Source: Reichenbachiella sp. 5M10 (GTDB lineage Bacteria > Bacteroidota > Bacteroidia > Cytophagales > Cyclobacteriaceae). From it: a stretch of 64,000 nt of DNA. A program made the position numbers and the translations under genes. This document shows positions 1 to 7,558 of the stretch, one piece after another (within the stretch, counting starts at the first letter, position 1; each line of letters starts with the position of its first letter). The notes under the pieces are model-generated. The model saw only the letters and a list, made by a program, of their open reading frames with translations. It had not been told where the DNA came from and made no database searches. Location of the stretch: contig NZ_MDGR01000007.1 of assembly GCF_002742335.1 (NCBI RefSeq), forward strand, positions 3,910,501 to 3,974,500. The letters run 5' to 3'.

Positions 1-603
1 GCCTTCGTAGCGGGCGCAGACATCAAAGAGTTTTCTCAAGTCAATGAAGTCAATGGACGCAGTATGGCCGAAAGAGGCCAAGAATTGTTTGAAAAAATCG
101 AACGCCTCTCCAAACCCGTGATCGCTGCAGTCAATGGTTTCGCCCTTGGTGGGGGGTGTGAGTTGGCGATGGCTTGCCACATCAGGATAGCGGTCAAAAC
201 TGCCAAATTCGGTCAGCCCGAAATCAATCTGGGTATTATCCCAGGCTATGGCGGCACACAGCGTATGACTCGTCTGGTAGGAAAAGGAAAAGCCATCGAA
301 CTCCTCCTCACCGCAGACATGATCGACGCAGAAGAAGCCTACCGACTCCGGTTGGTCAACTATGTCTGTGAGTCCAAAGACAGCATGATGGACAAGGCTC
401 TAGAAATCCTCAACAAAATCAAAGAAAAGGCCCCCATCGCAGTGGGCCTCATCATCGACAGCATCAATGCCGTACATACAAGTGGAGAAAACGGCTACCA
501 AACAGAAGCCAATGCGTTCAGCAAATGCTGTGGCACCCAAGATTTCAAAGAAGGCACACAAGCTTTCTTAGAGAAAAGGAAGCCCAATTTCATTGGCGAA
601 TAA
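1..603 (+). CDS. Enoyl-CoA hydratase/isomerase family protein (5' end outside window)
   Basis: The reading frame is open from base 1, so only the last 200 residues are visible; the family is usually about 260 residues, so roughly 60 are missing upstream. Crotonase hallmarks are clear: the A-G-A-D-I-K oxyanion segment right at the window edge, the G-G-G-C-E-L segment with the first catalytic Glu, and Q-P-E-I-N-L-G-I-I-P-G with the second catalytic Glu, followed by G-G-T-Q-R. Proteins with both Glu residues hydrate trans-2-enoyl-CoA in fatty-acid beta-oxidation or crotonyl-CoA metabolism in the cytosol. The exact substrate (crotonyl-CoA or longer chains) cannot be told from the sequence. The flippase gene follows after 18 bases on the same strand. 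Confidence 0.93.
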   Translation, partial: AFVAGADIKEFSQVNEVNGRSMAERGQELFEKIERLSKPVIAAVNGFALGGGCELAMACHIRIAVKTAKFGQPEINLGIIPGYGGTQRMTRLVGKGKAIELLLTADMIDAEEAYRLRLVNYVCESKDSMMDKALEILNKIKEKAPIAVGLIIDSINAVHTSGENGYQTEANAFSKCCGTQDFKEGTQAFLEKRKPNFIGE

Positions 604-621
604 TCTAAATCACAAACTAAC

Positions 622-2142
622 ATGGCAGGGCTAAAAGGATTGGCAGGCGATACTGTGTGGTATGGACTCAGTAGTATCATCGGGCGGATGATTACCTATT
701 TTCTAACCCCCCTTTACACCGCAGTGTTGCTCACCGACGAATTTGGCATCTATACAGAGCTCTACGTCTATGTGGGGTTTCTCTATGCCATCTACACCTA
801 TGGCATGGAAACTGCCTATTTTCGCTTTGCCTCCAAAGCAGATCAAAGTAGTTCAGAAATCTACAACCTGTCTCTCAGTTCGATTATCTTATCCAGCTTG
901 ACCCTCTCTGCGATCATCTGCGTATTCGCTCATCCGGTCGCTGCTGTACTGGGCTATGCTGGACACGAAACAGTCATCTACTGGCTGGCAATGATCATCG
1001 CCATAGACGCCATCGTCGCGATCCCCTATGCAAGGCTTCGCCTAGAGAAAAAAGCCAAAAAATTCGCCTTCATTCGGCTCTTCAATGTGATCCTCACAGT
1101 CCTGCTCAACGTGTTTTTCTATGTGATATGCTACCAAATCATACAAGGCACACTCTGGCCTGAACTACAAGACACCGTGGCACGACACTATGACATGACC
1201 TTCAAAGTCAAATATATCTTCTTGTCCAACGTCCTAGCCAATGCAACCGTCCTCATCCTGCTACACAAAGAGCTCCGCGATTTCAAGTTCAAAATAGACC
1301 TTCATAAACTCAAACCGATACTCAGCTACGCCTCACCCTTGCTCATCATGAGTCTCGCAGTTGTCACCAACGAAATGCTATCTCGTGCCATGCTCAAATA
1401 TTGGCTCCCCGAAGGATTTTACCCTGACAAGAGCAACATGGATATACTCGGAATATTTGGCGCATGCTACAAACTGTCTGTATTCATGCTTTTAGGAATC
1501 CAAGCATTCCGCTATGCCGCAGAGCCCTTCTTTTTTTCTAATGCAGAGAGCAAAAACTCTCCCCAACTCTTTGCACGAGTGATGAGCGGATTCGTTGTAT
1601 TCAACTCAGTGGTACTCCTCGCCGTATCAGTCAACCTCCAACCCATCAGCGTGATCTTCTTGACGAACCCTGACTATCGCGAAGCAATCTACATCGTCCC
1701 CATCCTACTACTAGCGTATCTTTTTAGTGGGATCAACTACAACCTATCCGTGTGGTACAAAATCACCGATCGAACCAAATATGGTGCAATCATCACAGGG
1801 TTTGGCGCTCTACTAACTTTCGGGCTCAACTATCTTCTAATCCCGACCATGGGGTACTTTGGAAGTGCTCTCGCTACATTGGCAACCTTTTTTAGCATGA
1901 CTATGATTAGCTATCTGCTGGGACGAAAATACTATCCGATCCCATACGACCTCCCCAAAGCTCTGGAATACCTCCTACTCTCCAGTATAGGTAGTGTCGC
2001 ATTGTTTGAGTTGAACCTAGGACATTGGGCGGTCAATTTTTTGGTTAAAAACACAGCAGTATTGCTTTTCATCACGTACATCTACTTTAGAGAAAAGAAA
2101 CACCTATCAGGCCGCATCATCTTTGGGTTCAAAATCCCCTAA
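622..2142 (+). CDS. Oligosaccharide flippase family (Wzx/PST-type) membrane protein
   Basis: A 506-residue, very hydrophobic protein with about 12-14 predicted membrane segments. Its N-terminus, with G-D-T-V-W-Y-G and a T-P-L-Y-T loop, is typical of polysaccharide-biosynthesis flippases of the MVF/PST superfamily. Such proteins move undecaprenyl-linked oligosaccharide units across the inner membrane for surface polysaccharide or O-antigen. No glycosyltransferases sit beside it, so the sugar substrate is unknown. It begins 18 bases after the hydratase stop and is probably read from the same transcript. A MATE-type transporter is a less likely alternative. Confidence 0.85.
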   Translation: MAGLKGLAGDTVWYGLSSIIGRMITYFLTPLYTAVLLTDEFGIYTELYVYVGFLYAIYTYGMETAYFRFASKADQSSSEIYNLSLSSIILSSLTLSAIICVFAHPVAAVLGYAGHETVIYWLAMIIAIDAIVAIPYARLRLEKKAKKFAFIRLFNVILTVLLNVFFYVICYQIIQGTLWPELQDTVARHYDMTFKVKYIFLSNVLANATVLILLHKELRDFKFKIDLHKLKPILSYASPLLIMSLAVVTNEMLSRAMLKYWLPEGFYPDKSNMDILGIFGACYKLSVFMLLGIQAFRYAAEPFFFSNAESKNSPQLFARVMSGFVVFNSVVLLAVSVNLQPISVIFLTNPDYREAIYIVPILLLAYLFSGINYNLSVWYKITDRTKYGAIITGFGALLTFGLNYLLIPTMGYFGSALATLATFFSMTMISYLLGRKYYPIPYDLPKALEYLLLSSIGSVALFELNLGHWAVNFLVKNTAVLLFITYIYFREKKHLSGRIIFGFKIP

Positions 2143-2209
2143 ACACCATGAATGCACTCAGCCTTAGCTAGAAAGGCATCAAAATTGATAAGTAACTCTT
2201 CTTTTTAGT

Positions 2210-2217
2210 TAATTTTG
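2210..2217 (+). promoter_or_regulatory. Candidate Bacteroidota -7 element for the TPR-DUF4292-EnvC unit
   Basis: TAATTTTG matches the TAnnTTTG consensus and lies 21 bases before the TPR gene's ATG. A TTG at 2185-2187 is a possible -33 element, though the 22-base spacing is slightly long. The gap after the flippase and the new element suggest that the three-gene unit has its own promoter. Confidence 0.4.
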
Positions 2218-2238
2218 TTTTTCGTTTCAAACTGATCT

Positions 2239-3996
2239 ATGAATTTTCCGTTTCACATTCCCTCGCTCGCTCGATATCTAGCCTTTGCCATGTGTATCCT
2301 TCTACTCAGTCAAGGAGCCTCTGCACAGCGAAAAAACCGTCGAAACGACAAATCCAAATCTTCCAAAAACGAGCTATCCGAAGAAAAACGTACCGAACTT
2401 GATCACTACTTCCTCGAAGGAGAAAAATTCTACATCCTCAAGGACTATGTAAAATCCTACATGTTTTTTGAGCGAGCACTCGAGATAGACCCACAAAACG
2501 CTGCAGCACACTACAAGATCGCAGAAATATTCAATGCCGAAGGAGATCTCGCCAAATCCCTCCCATATGCTACCAATGCACGAAATCTAGATCCTGACAA
2601 CAAGTTCTACTATCTATACCTCGCCAGTGTACAAACAAGCCTTGGCGAATTGGATCAAGCTGAAATCACCTACAGTGACCTTGTACAAAACATCCCTGGC
2701 ACAGAAAACTACCTCTTTGACTTGGCTGCTGTACAGATCTATCAAAAGAAATATCCAGAAGCCATCGCTAGCTACGAACAAGCGGAAAAGGCTCTTGGCC
2801 CTATGGAAGAAATTTCCGTACAAAAACAACACGTATACCTCAAAGAAAACAATCTGGATGAAGCCATCCGAGAGGGCAATAAACTCATACAGCTCAATCC
2901 TGACGAAGAGTCATATGTCATGACTCAAGCCAAAATATTGCTCTCCAACGAACGCCTCACCGAGGCTGAGGCTTTCCTTAACGAACAAATCAAAACCCGC
3001 AAAAAAAATGAAAGTCTCTACATCATGCTGTCTGAAGTCTACCGCAAACAAGGGAAAACGGTCGAGGCTCTAAATGCGCTACAAGTGCCATTCGAAAGCT
3101 CCAGTGTGGATGTCACAGCCAAAATCCGAACACTCGCTGGCTACCTCGGCATGCTCCCAGACCAGCAGCTCAATGAACCGCTCCTCGCACTAGCAGGCAC
3201 GCTAGTAGAAACACACCCAGACTCGTACCAAGCGCTAGCGATGACTGGTGATCTTTATTACAATTTAGGCAAACTCAAAGAGGCTCGCGAATACTACCTA
3301 CAAACTCTCACTCTCGATGGTTCGAATTTCAACGTGTGGCAAAACATCCTCAACATAGACATGGAACTCCAAGACTATGATGCCGTCATCAAGCACACGG
3401 AATTGGCGATGGAAAGCTTCCCCAACCAAGCCTCTCTCTACTATTACAATGGTACAGCTCATCTGATCAACAAAGACTACCAAGGAGCCGTCCAATCCTT
3501 CAACGCAGGGAAAGTCTACGCAGCTAGTGACGCAAACCTCAATAGCCTATTTTATGGACAACTTGGAGATGCCTACAATAGCCTAGGCGATCATAGCAAA
3601 TCCGATGCAGCCTACGAAGCAGCACTAAAGTCCAAGCCAGACAACGACCATGTCCTCAACAACTACAGTTACTTTTTGTCCTTGCGAAAAAAAGACCTAG
3701 AGAAAGCCAAGGCTATGTCTTCCAAATTGGTCAAAGACTACCCCACCAACCCGACCTATCTCGACACTCATGCCTGGGTACTCTACATGATGAAAGACTA
3801 TGAGGGAGCGGTCAAATACCTCGAAGAAGCCATCAAATATGACTCGGGAGCCGTCATCATCGAGCACTACGGTGACGCATTGTTCCAATCCGGAAAAATC
3901 GACGAAGCAGTCACCCAATGGAAACGGGCACGAGATTTGGTAGAGGACAGCAGTACCCTTGACAAAAAAATAGCGGATAGACAGCTTTATGAATAA
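2239..3996 (+). CDS. Exported tetratricopeptide-repeat protein
   Basis: A 585-residue protein with a cleavable-looking signal peptide (hydrophobic core about residues 12-25, ending G-A-S-A-Q), a short Lys/Arg/Ser-rich linker, and then TPR units covering nearly all the rest. Repeat signatures such as A-L-E-I-D-P-x-N-A-A-A-H-Y and a final A-W-V-L-Y-M-M-K-D-Y-E-G-A repeat are clear. TPR arrays are protein-protein scaffolds and the signal peptide puts this one in the periplasm or at the outer membrane. Its last 8 bases overlap the start of the DUF4292 lipoprotein gene, which overlaps an EnvC-like gene, so the three products probably act together at the envelope. No specific partner is visible. 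Confidence 0.85.
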   Translation: MNFPFHIPSLARYLAFAMCILLLSQGASAQRKNRRNDKSKSSKNELSEEKRTELDHYFLEGEKFYILKDYVKSYMFFERALEIDPQNAAAHYKIAEIFNAEGDLAKSLPYATNARNLDPDNKFYYLYLASVQTSLGELDQAEITYSDLVQNIPGTENYLFDLAAVQIYQKKYPEAIASYEQAEKALGPMEEISVQKQHVYLKENNLDEAIREGNKLIQLNPDEESYVMTQAKILLSNERLTEAEAFLNEQIKTRKKNESLYIMLSEVYRKQGKTVEALNALQVPFESSSVDVTAKIRTLAGYLGMLPDQQLNEPLLALAGTLVETHPDSYQALAMTGDLYYNLGKLKEAREYYLQTLTLDGSNFNVWQNILNIDMELQDYDAVIKHTELAMESFPNQASLYYYNGTAHLINKDYQGAVQSFNAGKVYAASDANLNSLFYGQLGDAYNSLGDHSKSDAAYEAALKSKPDNDHVLNNYSYFLSLRKKDLEKAKAMSSKLVKDYPTNPTYLDTHAWVLYMMKDYEGAVKYLEEAIKYDSGAVIIEHYGDALFQSGKIDEAVTQWKRARDLVEDSSTLDKKIADRQLYE

Positions 3997-4744
3997 ATTA
4001 CTGATGTGCATCGCCTGTGCCGTCTTACTGACAGGCTGCAACAAGAACTTCACTTTATTTAATAGCACCAACGACAAATTCAATCTCAATGATCTGAAAT
4101 ACGAGAACATCGCGATCAAGTCGAAAATGAAGTACAAAGGGGATGACAACCTCAAGTTCACTGCCAATATCCGTATGCGCAAAGACAGCGCCATTTGGTT
4201 TTCGCTCTCTCCTGGCCTTGGCATAGAAGCCGCACGAGGTTTGATTGATTCAGATTCAATCCTGTTGCTCGACAAGATCCACAAAGAGTACACACATCGA
4301 AATCTCGAAAACCTCTTCAAAGGTTTTAATTTTGATTTTCAAATCGGGATGATAGAATCTATCATCGTCGGCAACCTCGTCTGGCCAGTCAAAAAAAACA
4401 ATCAAGTCACTAAACGCAACGGCTACTACGTCATCACCCAAGAGCAAGGGGACCTAAGACTCATCAGCTACGTGGGTTTCAAAACCATGAAACTCGAACG
4501 ACTCGAAGCGCAAAGCATCAATACCCCCAACCGTCTTGACATCTCCTATGACAATTTTGAGAAGCTCGATAGTCTAATGGTATACCCAAAAAAGGTAGAG
4601 ATCAATGCAGACTACTTTGACACGAAGTATCAAAAGAAAAAAATTGCTAACATTACAATAAATCACGTCAAAGTCGAAATTGATCAAAACAACTACAACT
4701 ACTCTATCAGTATTCCATCCAAATATGCTCGCAAGAAAAATTAA
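3989..4744 (+). CDS. DUF4292 lipoprotein, LolA/LolB-like fold expected
   Basis: A 251-residue lipoprotein with a short signal peptide ending in a L-T-G-C lipobox (Cys at residue 17). The body has the Bacteroidota DUF4292 pattern: an I-x-x-K-M-K-Y-K-G strand, then R-M-R-K-D-S-A-I-W-F-S-L-S-P-G-L-G-I-E, then a helical R-G-L-I-D-S-D-S segment. From family knowledge I place DUF4292 in the LolA/LolB-like group, whose members carry lipoproteins or lipids on a half-barrel; a LolB-like outer-membrane role is inference. Translation is coupled: 8-base overlap with the TPR gene before it and 20-base overlap with the EnvC-like gene after it. Confidence 0.85.
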   Translation: MNKLLMCIACAVLLTGCNKNFTLFNSTNDKFNLNDLKYENIAIKSKMKYKGDDNLKFTANIRMRKDSAIWFSLSPGLGIEAARGLIDSDSILLLDKIHKEYTHRNLENLFKGFNFDFQIGMIESIIVGNLVWPVKKNNQVTKRNGYYVITQEQGDLRLISYVGFKTMKLERLEAQSINTPNRLDISYDNFEKLDSLMVYPKKVEINADYFDTKYQKKKIANITINHVKVEIDQNNYNYSISIPSKYARKKN

Positions 4745-5936
4745 CCCCATTCTTGTCTGCCTACTACTGCTCGTATCCCTACAAGTCTCGGGACAAAAAA
4801 GCAAAGCTGAAATCGAGAAGGAAAAACAAGAAAACCTCAAAAGGATCAATGAGGCCCAAAAAATCCTAAAAGAGACCGCTACAGAAAAAACAGCGTCACT
4901 CGGCCAACTACAGGCCATCAACCACCAAATCGGCATCCGTAAGGAGCTCATCCAATCCATCAACCAAGAGGTGTCGATGATCAATAGTGAAATCCGTGAC
5001 TTGACCATCGTGACCCAATCTCTAGAGTCTGATCTCAATCAACTCAAAGAAGAATATGCAGACATGATCTACAATGCCTACAAAGCCAATATGGGGTTTG
5101 GCCAACTGACTTTCCTGTTTTCGGCAAGCACTTTCAATCAGCTCTTTTTGAGATTGAAATACTTGGAACAATACGCCACTGCCCGTCAGCGACAAGTACA
5201 ACAAATAGAAAAAGTCGCAGAAGCGCTCAACGGTCAAAAATCAAGCTTACTCGCCAAGAAGGAAGAACAAAGCCACCTCTTGGATTCCAAAATCAAGGAA
5301 AACAAAAACCTCCTCGGTCTAAAAACCAAACAAGACAAGCTAATTCAAGACCTAAGCAAGCGTGAGAAAGAGCTTAAACGGGAACTCACAGACCGACAAA
5401 GGTCCATCCAACAACTGGACAAACTACTCGCCGAAATCATCCAAAAGGAAATCAAAAAATCCAACGAAGGCAAAGAGTCTAAATCCAACACCATCGCTCT
5501 TACCGCAGAAGGGGCTGTGTTATCCTCTTCATTCGAAGAAAACAAAAACAAACTACCTTGGCCAGTGACTTCAGGGTTTGTATCAGAAAAATTTGGCAAA
5601 CACCCACATCCGGTGCTCAAAAACATCACCGTCGAAAATCAAGGAGTAGACATCCAAACCCAAAAGGATGCGACAGTCCACGCGGTATTTAGCGGAAAAG
5701 TCGCTACCACTGCCTTCGTCCCTGGTATGAATAGCGTCGTGATCATCCAACACGGAGACTACTACACGCTCTACGCCAAGCTCAAAACCGTCAACGTCAA
5801 AAAAGGGCAGGTCATCCAAGCCAAACAAAGTCTCGGGTCCGTCTACACCAACAAAGATGGAATCTCAGAATTGCAGTTTCAAGTTTGGAAAAACAACGTC
5901 AAGCTCGATCCAGAGAAGTGGTTGTACAAGAAATAA
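4725..5936 (+). CDS. EnvC-like murein hydrolase activator, degenerate LytM (M23) domain
   Basis: A 403-residue protein with a signal peptide (L-V-C-L-L-L-L-V-S-L-Q-V-S-G-Q), a long coiled coil (about residues 20-270) and a C-terminal LytM/M23 domain. The ATG at 4725 was chosen over one at 4680 because it directly precedes the signal peptide. The zinc ligands of active M23 peptidases are not conserved: the H-x-G-x-D site reads N-Q-G-V-D, the Y-A-H-L site reads Y-A-K-L, and the final H-x-H strand reads L-Q-F-Q. Coiled coil plus dead LytM is the architecture of EnvC, which activates cell-wall amidases during daughter-cell separation. It may equally serve a Bacteroidota envelope complex with its overlapping TPR and DUF4292 neighbours. 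Confidence 0.87.
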   Translation: MLARKINPILVCLLLLVSLQVSGQKSKAEIEKEKQENLKRINEAQKILKETATEKTASLGQLQAINHQIGIRKELIQSINQEVSMINSEIRDLTIVTQSLESDLNQLKEEYADMIYNAYKANMGFGQLTFLFSASTFNQLFLRLKYLEQYATARQRQVQQIEKVAEALNGQKSSLLAKKEEQSHLLDSKIKENKNLLGLKTKQDKLIQDLSKREKELKRELTDRQRSIQQLDKLLAEIIQKEIKKSNEGKESKSNTIALTAEGAVLSSSFEENKNKLPWPVTSGFVSEKFGKHPHPVLKNITVENQGVDIQTQKDATVHAVFSGKVATTAFVPGMNSVVIIQHGDYYTLYAKLKTVNVKKGQVIQAKQSLGSVYTNKDGISELQFQVWKNNVKLDPEKWLYKK

Positions 5937-6001
5937 CACAAATCACTACTTAACTTAACCTGTTTTAGTCTCTAACCCTTCAATACAAGCAGCGCAAATT
6001 C

Positions 6002-6009
6002 TATATTTG
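6002..6009 (+). promoter_or_regulatory. Candidate -7 element abutting gpmI
   Basis: TATATTTG fits TAnnTTTG exactly and ends 4 bases before the gpmI ATG. If it is used, the transcript would begin at or next to the start codon (leaderless or nearly so). No good -33 TTTG is seen at the expected distance. Confidence 0.45.
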
Positions 6010-6013
6010 CCCG

Positions 6014-7534
6014 ATGAACAAGAAGGTTATATTAATGATACTCGACGGCTGGGGGCTAGGGACAAACCCTGAGGTTTCAGCGATTAATAGTGCAAAAACT
6101 CCTTTCGTGGACTCGATGTATGCCAAGTATGCCAACAGCACACTAGAAGCATCTGGGCTAGCAGTAGGTCTACCCGAAGGACAAATGGGCAACTCTGAAG
6201 TTGGTCACATGAACATCGGTGCAGGCCGAGTCGTCTACCAAGACCTCGTCCGTCTCAATAAAGCAGCTGAAGATGGGTCTTTGGCCCAAAACGAAACCTT
6301 GTTGGAAGCATTTGCCTACGCGAAAGAAAACAACAAGAAAGTCCACCTCATCGGCCTAGTATCCAACGGGGGGATCCATGCTCACATCAACCACGTCAAA
6401 GCGCTCAGCGATGGCGCTGCACAGCAAGGCCTCAACAATGTCTACATCCATGCCTTCACAGACGGTAGAGACACTGATCCCAAAAGCGGCAAGCAATTTC
6501 TGACCGAACTACAGGACCACTTGGACAAAACCACAGGCCAAATCGCCTCTGTCACAGGTCGATACTACGCCATGGATAGAGACAAGCGATGGGAGCGCGT
6601 CAAACTCGCCTATGACGCCATGGTCAATGGTATAGGAGAGCAAACCAATGATGTAATCGCCACCCTAGAAAAATCCTACAACGAAGGAGTCACAGACGAA
6701 TTCATCAAGCCGATCATACATGTCGACGAAGAGGGAAAGCCATTGGCAACTATCGAAGAAGACGATGTGGTGATTTGTTTCAACTTCCGTACGGATAGAG
6801 GACGCCAAATCACTGAAGCACTCACTCAACAGGACTTCCCAGAGGCAGGCATGAAAAAACTCTCTCTCAAGTACTACACAATGACCAACTATGACCATAC
6901 CTTCGAAGGTGTCACTGTCATGTATGACAAGGACAACTTGGTCAACACACTCGGAGAAGTACTCGCAGCAGCTGGGAAAAAACAAATCCGAATTGCAGAA
7001 ACCGAAAAATACCCTCACGTAACCTTCTTTTTCTCTGGAGGGCGTGAAGAAGTATTCGAAGGAGAAACAAGACTACTCGCTCCATCGCCAAAAGTCGCGA
7101 CCTATGACCTACAGCCTGAAATGAGCGCAGCAGATATCCGTGACAAAATCAACCCTGAATTAGAAAAAGGCGAAGCAGACTTCATCTGTCTCAATTTTGC
7201 CAATGCTGACATGGTCGGTCACACAGGTGTGTTCGAAGCAGCTGTCAAGGCTTGTGAAGCCGTAGATGCTTGTACACAATCTGTCGTAGAGACCGCTCAA
7301 GCCAACGGCTACTCAGCCATCATCATCGCAGATCACGGCAACTCAGACATCATGGTCAATGCAGACGGGTCTCCTAACACAGCGCACACTACCAACTTGG
7401 TACCCTGTATATTTGTCGATGAGGACATCAAGGAACCTGTCAAAGATGGAAAACTGGGAGATCTAGCTCCTACAATTCTCAAAATGATAGGTGTAGAGAT
7501 TCCAGAGGAAATGACTGGGGACCTATTGATTTAG
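6014..7534 (+). CDS. gpmI: 2,3-bisphosphoglycerate-independent phosphoglycerate mutase
   Basis: A 506-residue enzyme, full length for the family, that interconverts 3- and 2-phosphoglycerate in glycolysis and gluconeogenesis with two Mn2+ ions and no bisphosphoglycerate cofactor. Diagnostic features are the N-terminal L-D-G-W-G metal motif, the nucleophile Ser at residue 61 in M-G-N-S-E-V-G-H-M-N-I-G-A-G-R, the T-D-G-R-D-T-D-P substrate loop, and the late A-D-H-G-N-S metal motif. It is a single-gene unit: promoter-like bases touch the start, and a terminator lies just after the stop inside the 3' end of the opposing kinase gene. Confidence 0.97.
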   Translation: MNKKVILMILDGWGLGTNPEVSAINSAKTPFVDSMYAKYANSTLEASGLAVGLPEGQMGNSEVGHMNIGAGRVVYQDLVRLNKAAEDGSLAQNETLLEAFAYAKENNKKVHLIGLVSNGGIHAHINHVKALSDGAAQQGLNNVYIHAFTDGRDTDPKSGKQFLTELQDHLDKTTGQIASVTGRYYAMDRDKRWERVKLAYDAMVNGIGEQTNDVIATLEKSYNEGVTDEFIKPIIHVDEEGKPLATIEEDDVVICFNFRTDRGRQITEALTQQDFPEAGMKKLSLKYYTMTNYDHTFEGVTVMYDKDNLVNTLGEVLAAAGKKQIRIAETEKYPHVTFFFSGGREEVFEGETRLLAPSPKVATYDLQPEMSAADIRDKINPELEKGEADFICLNFANADMVGHTGVFEAAVKACEAVDACTQSVVETAQANGYSAIIIADHGNSDIMVNADGSPNTAHTTNLVPCIFVDEDIKEPVKDGKLGDLAPTILKMIGVEIPEEMTGDLLI

Positions 7535-7558
7535 ACTCCTGAATACAACACAGACAAA

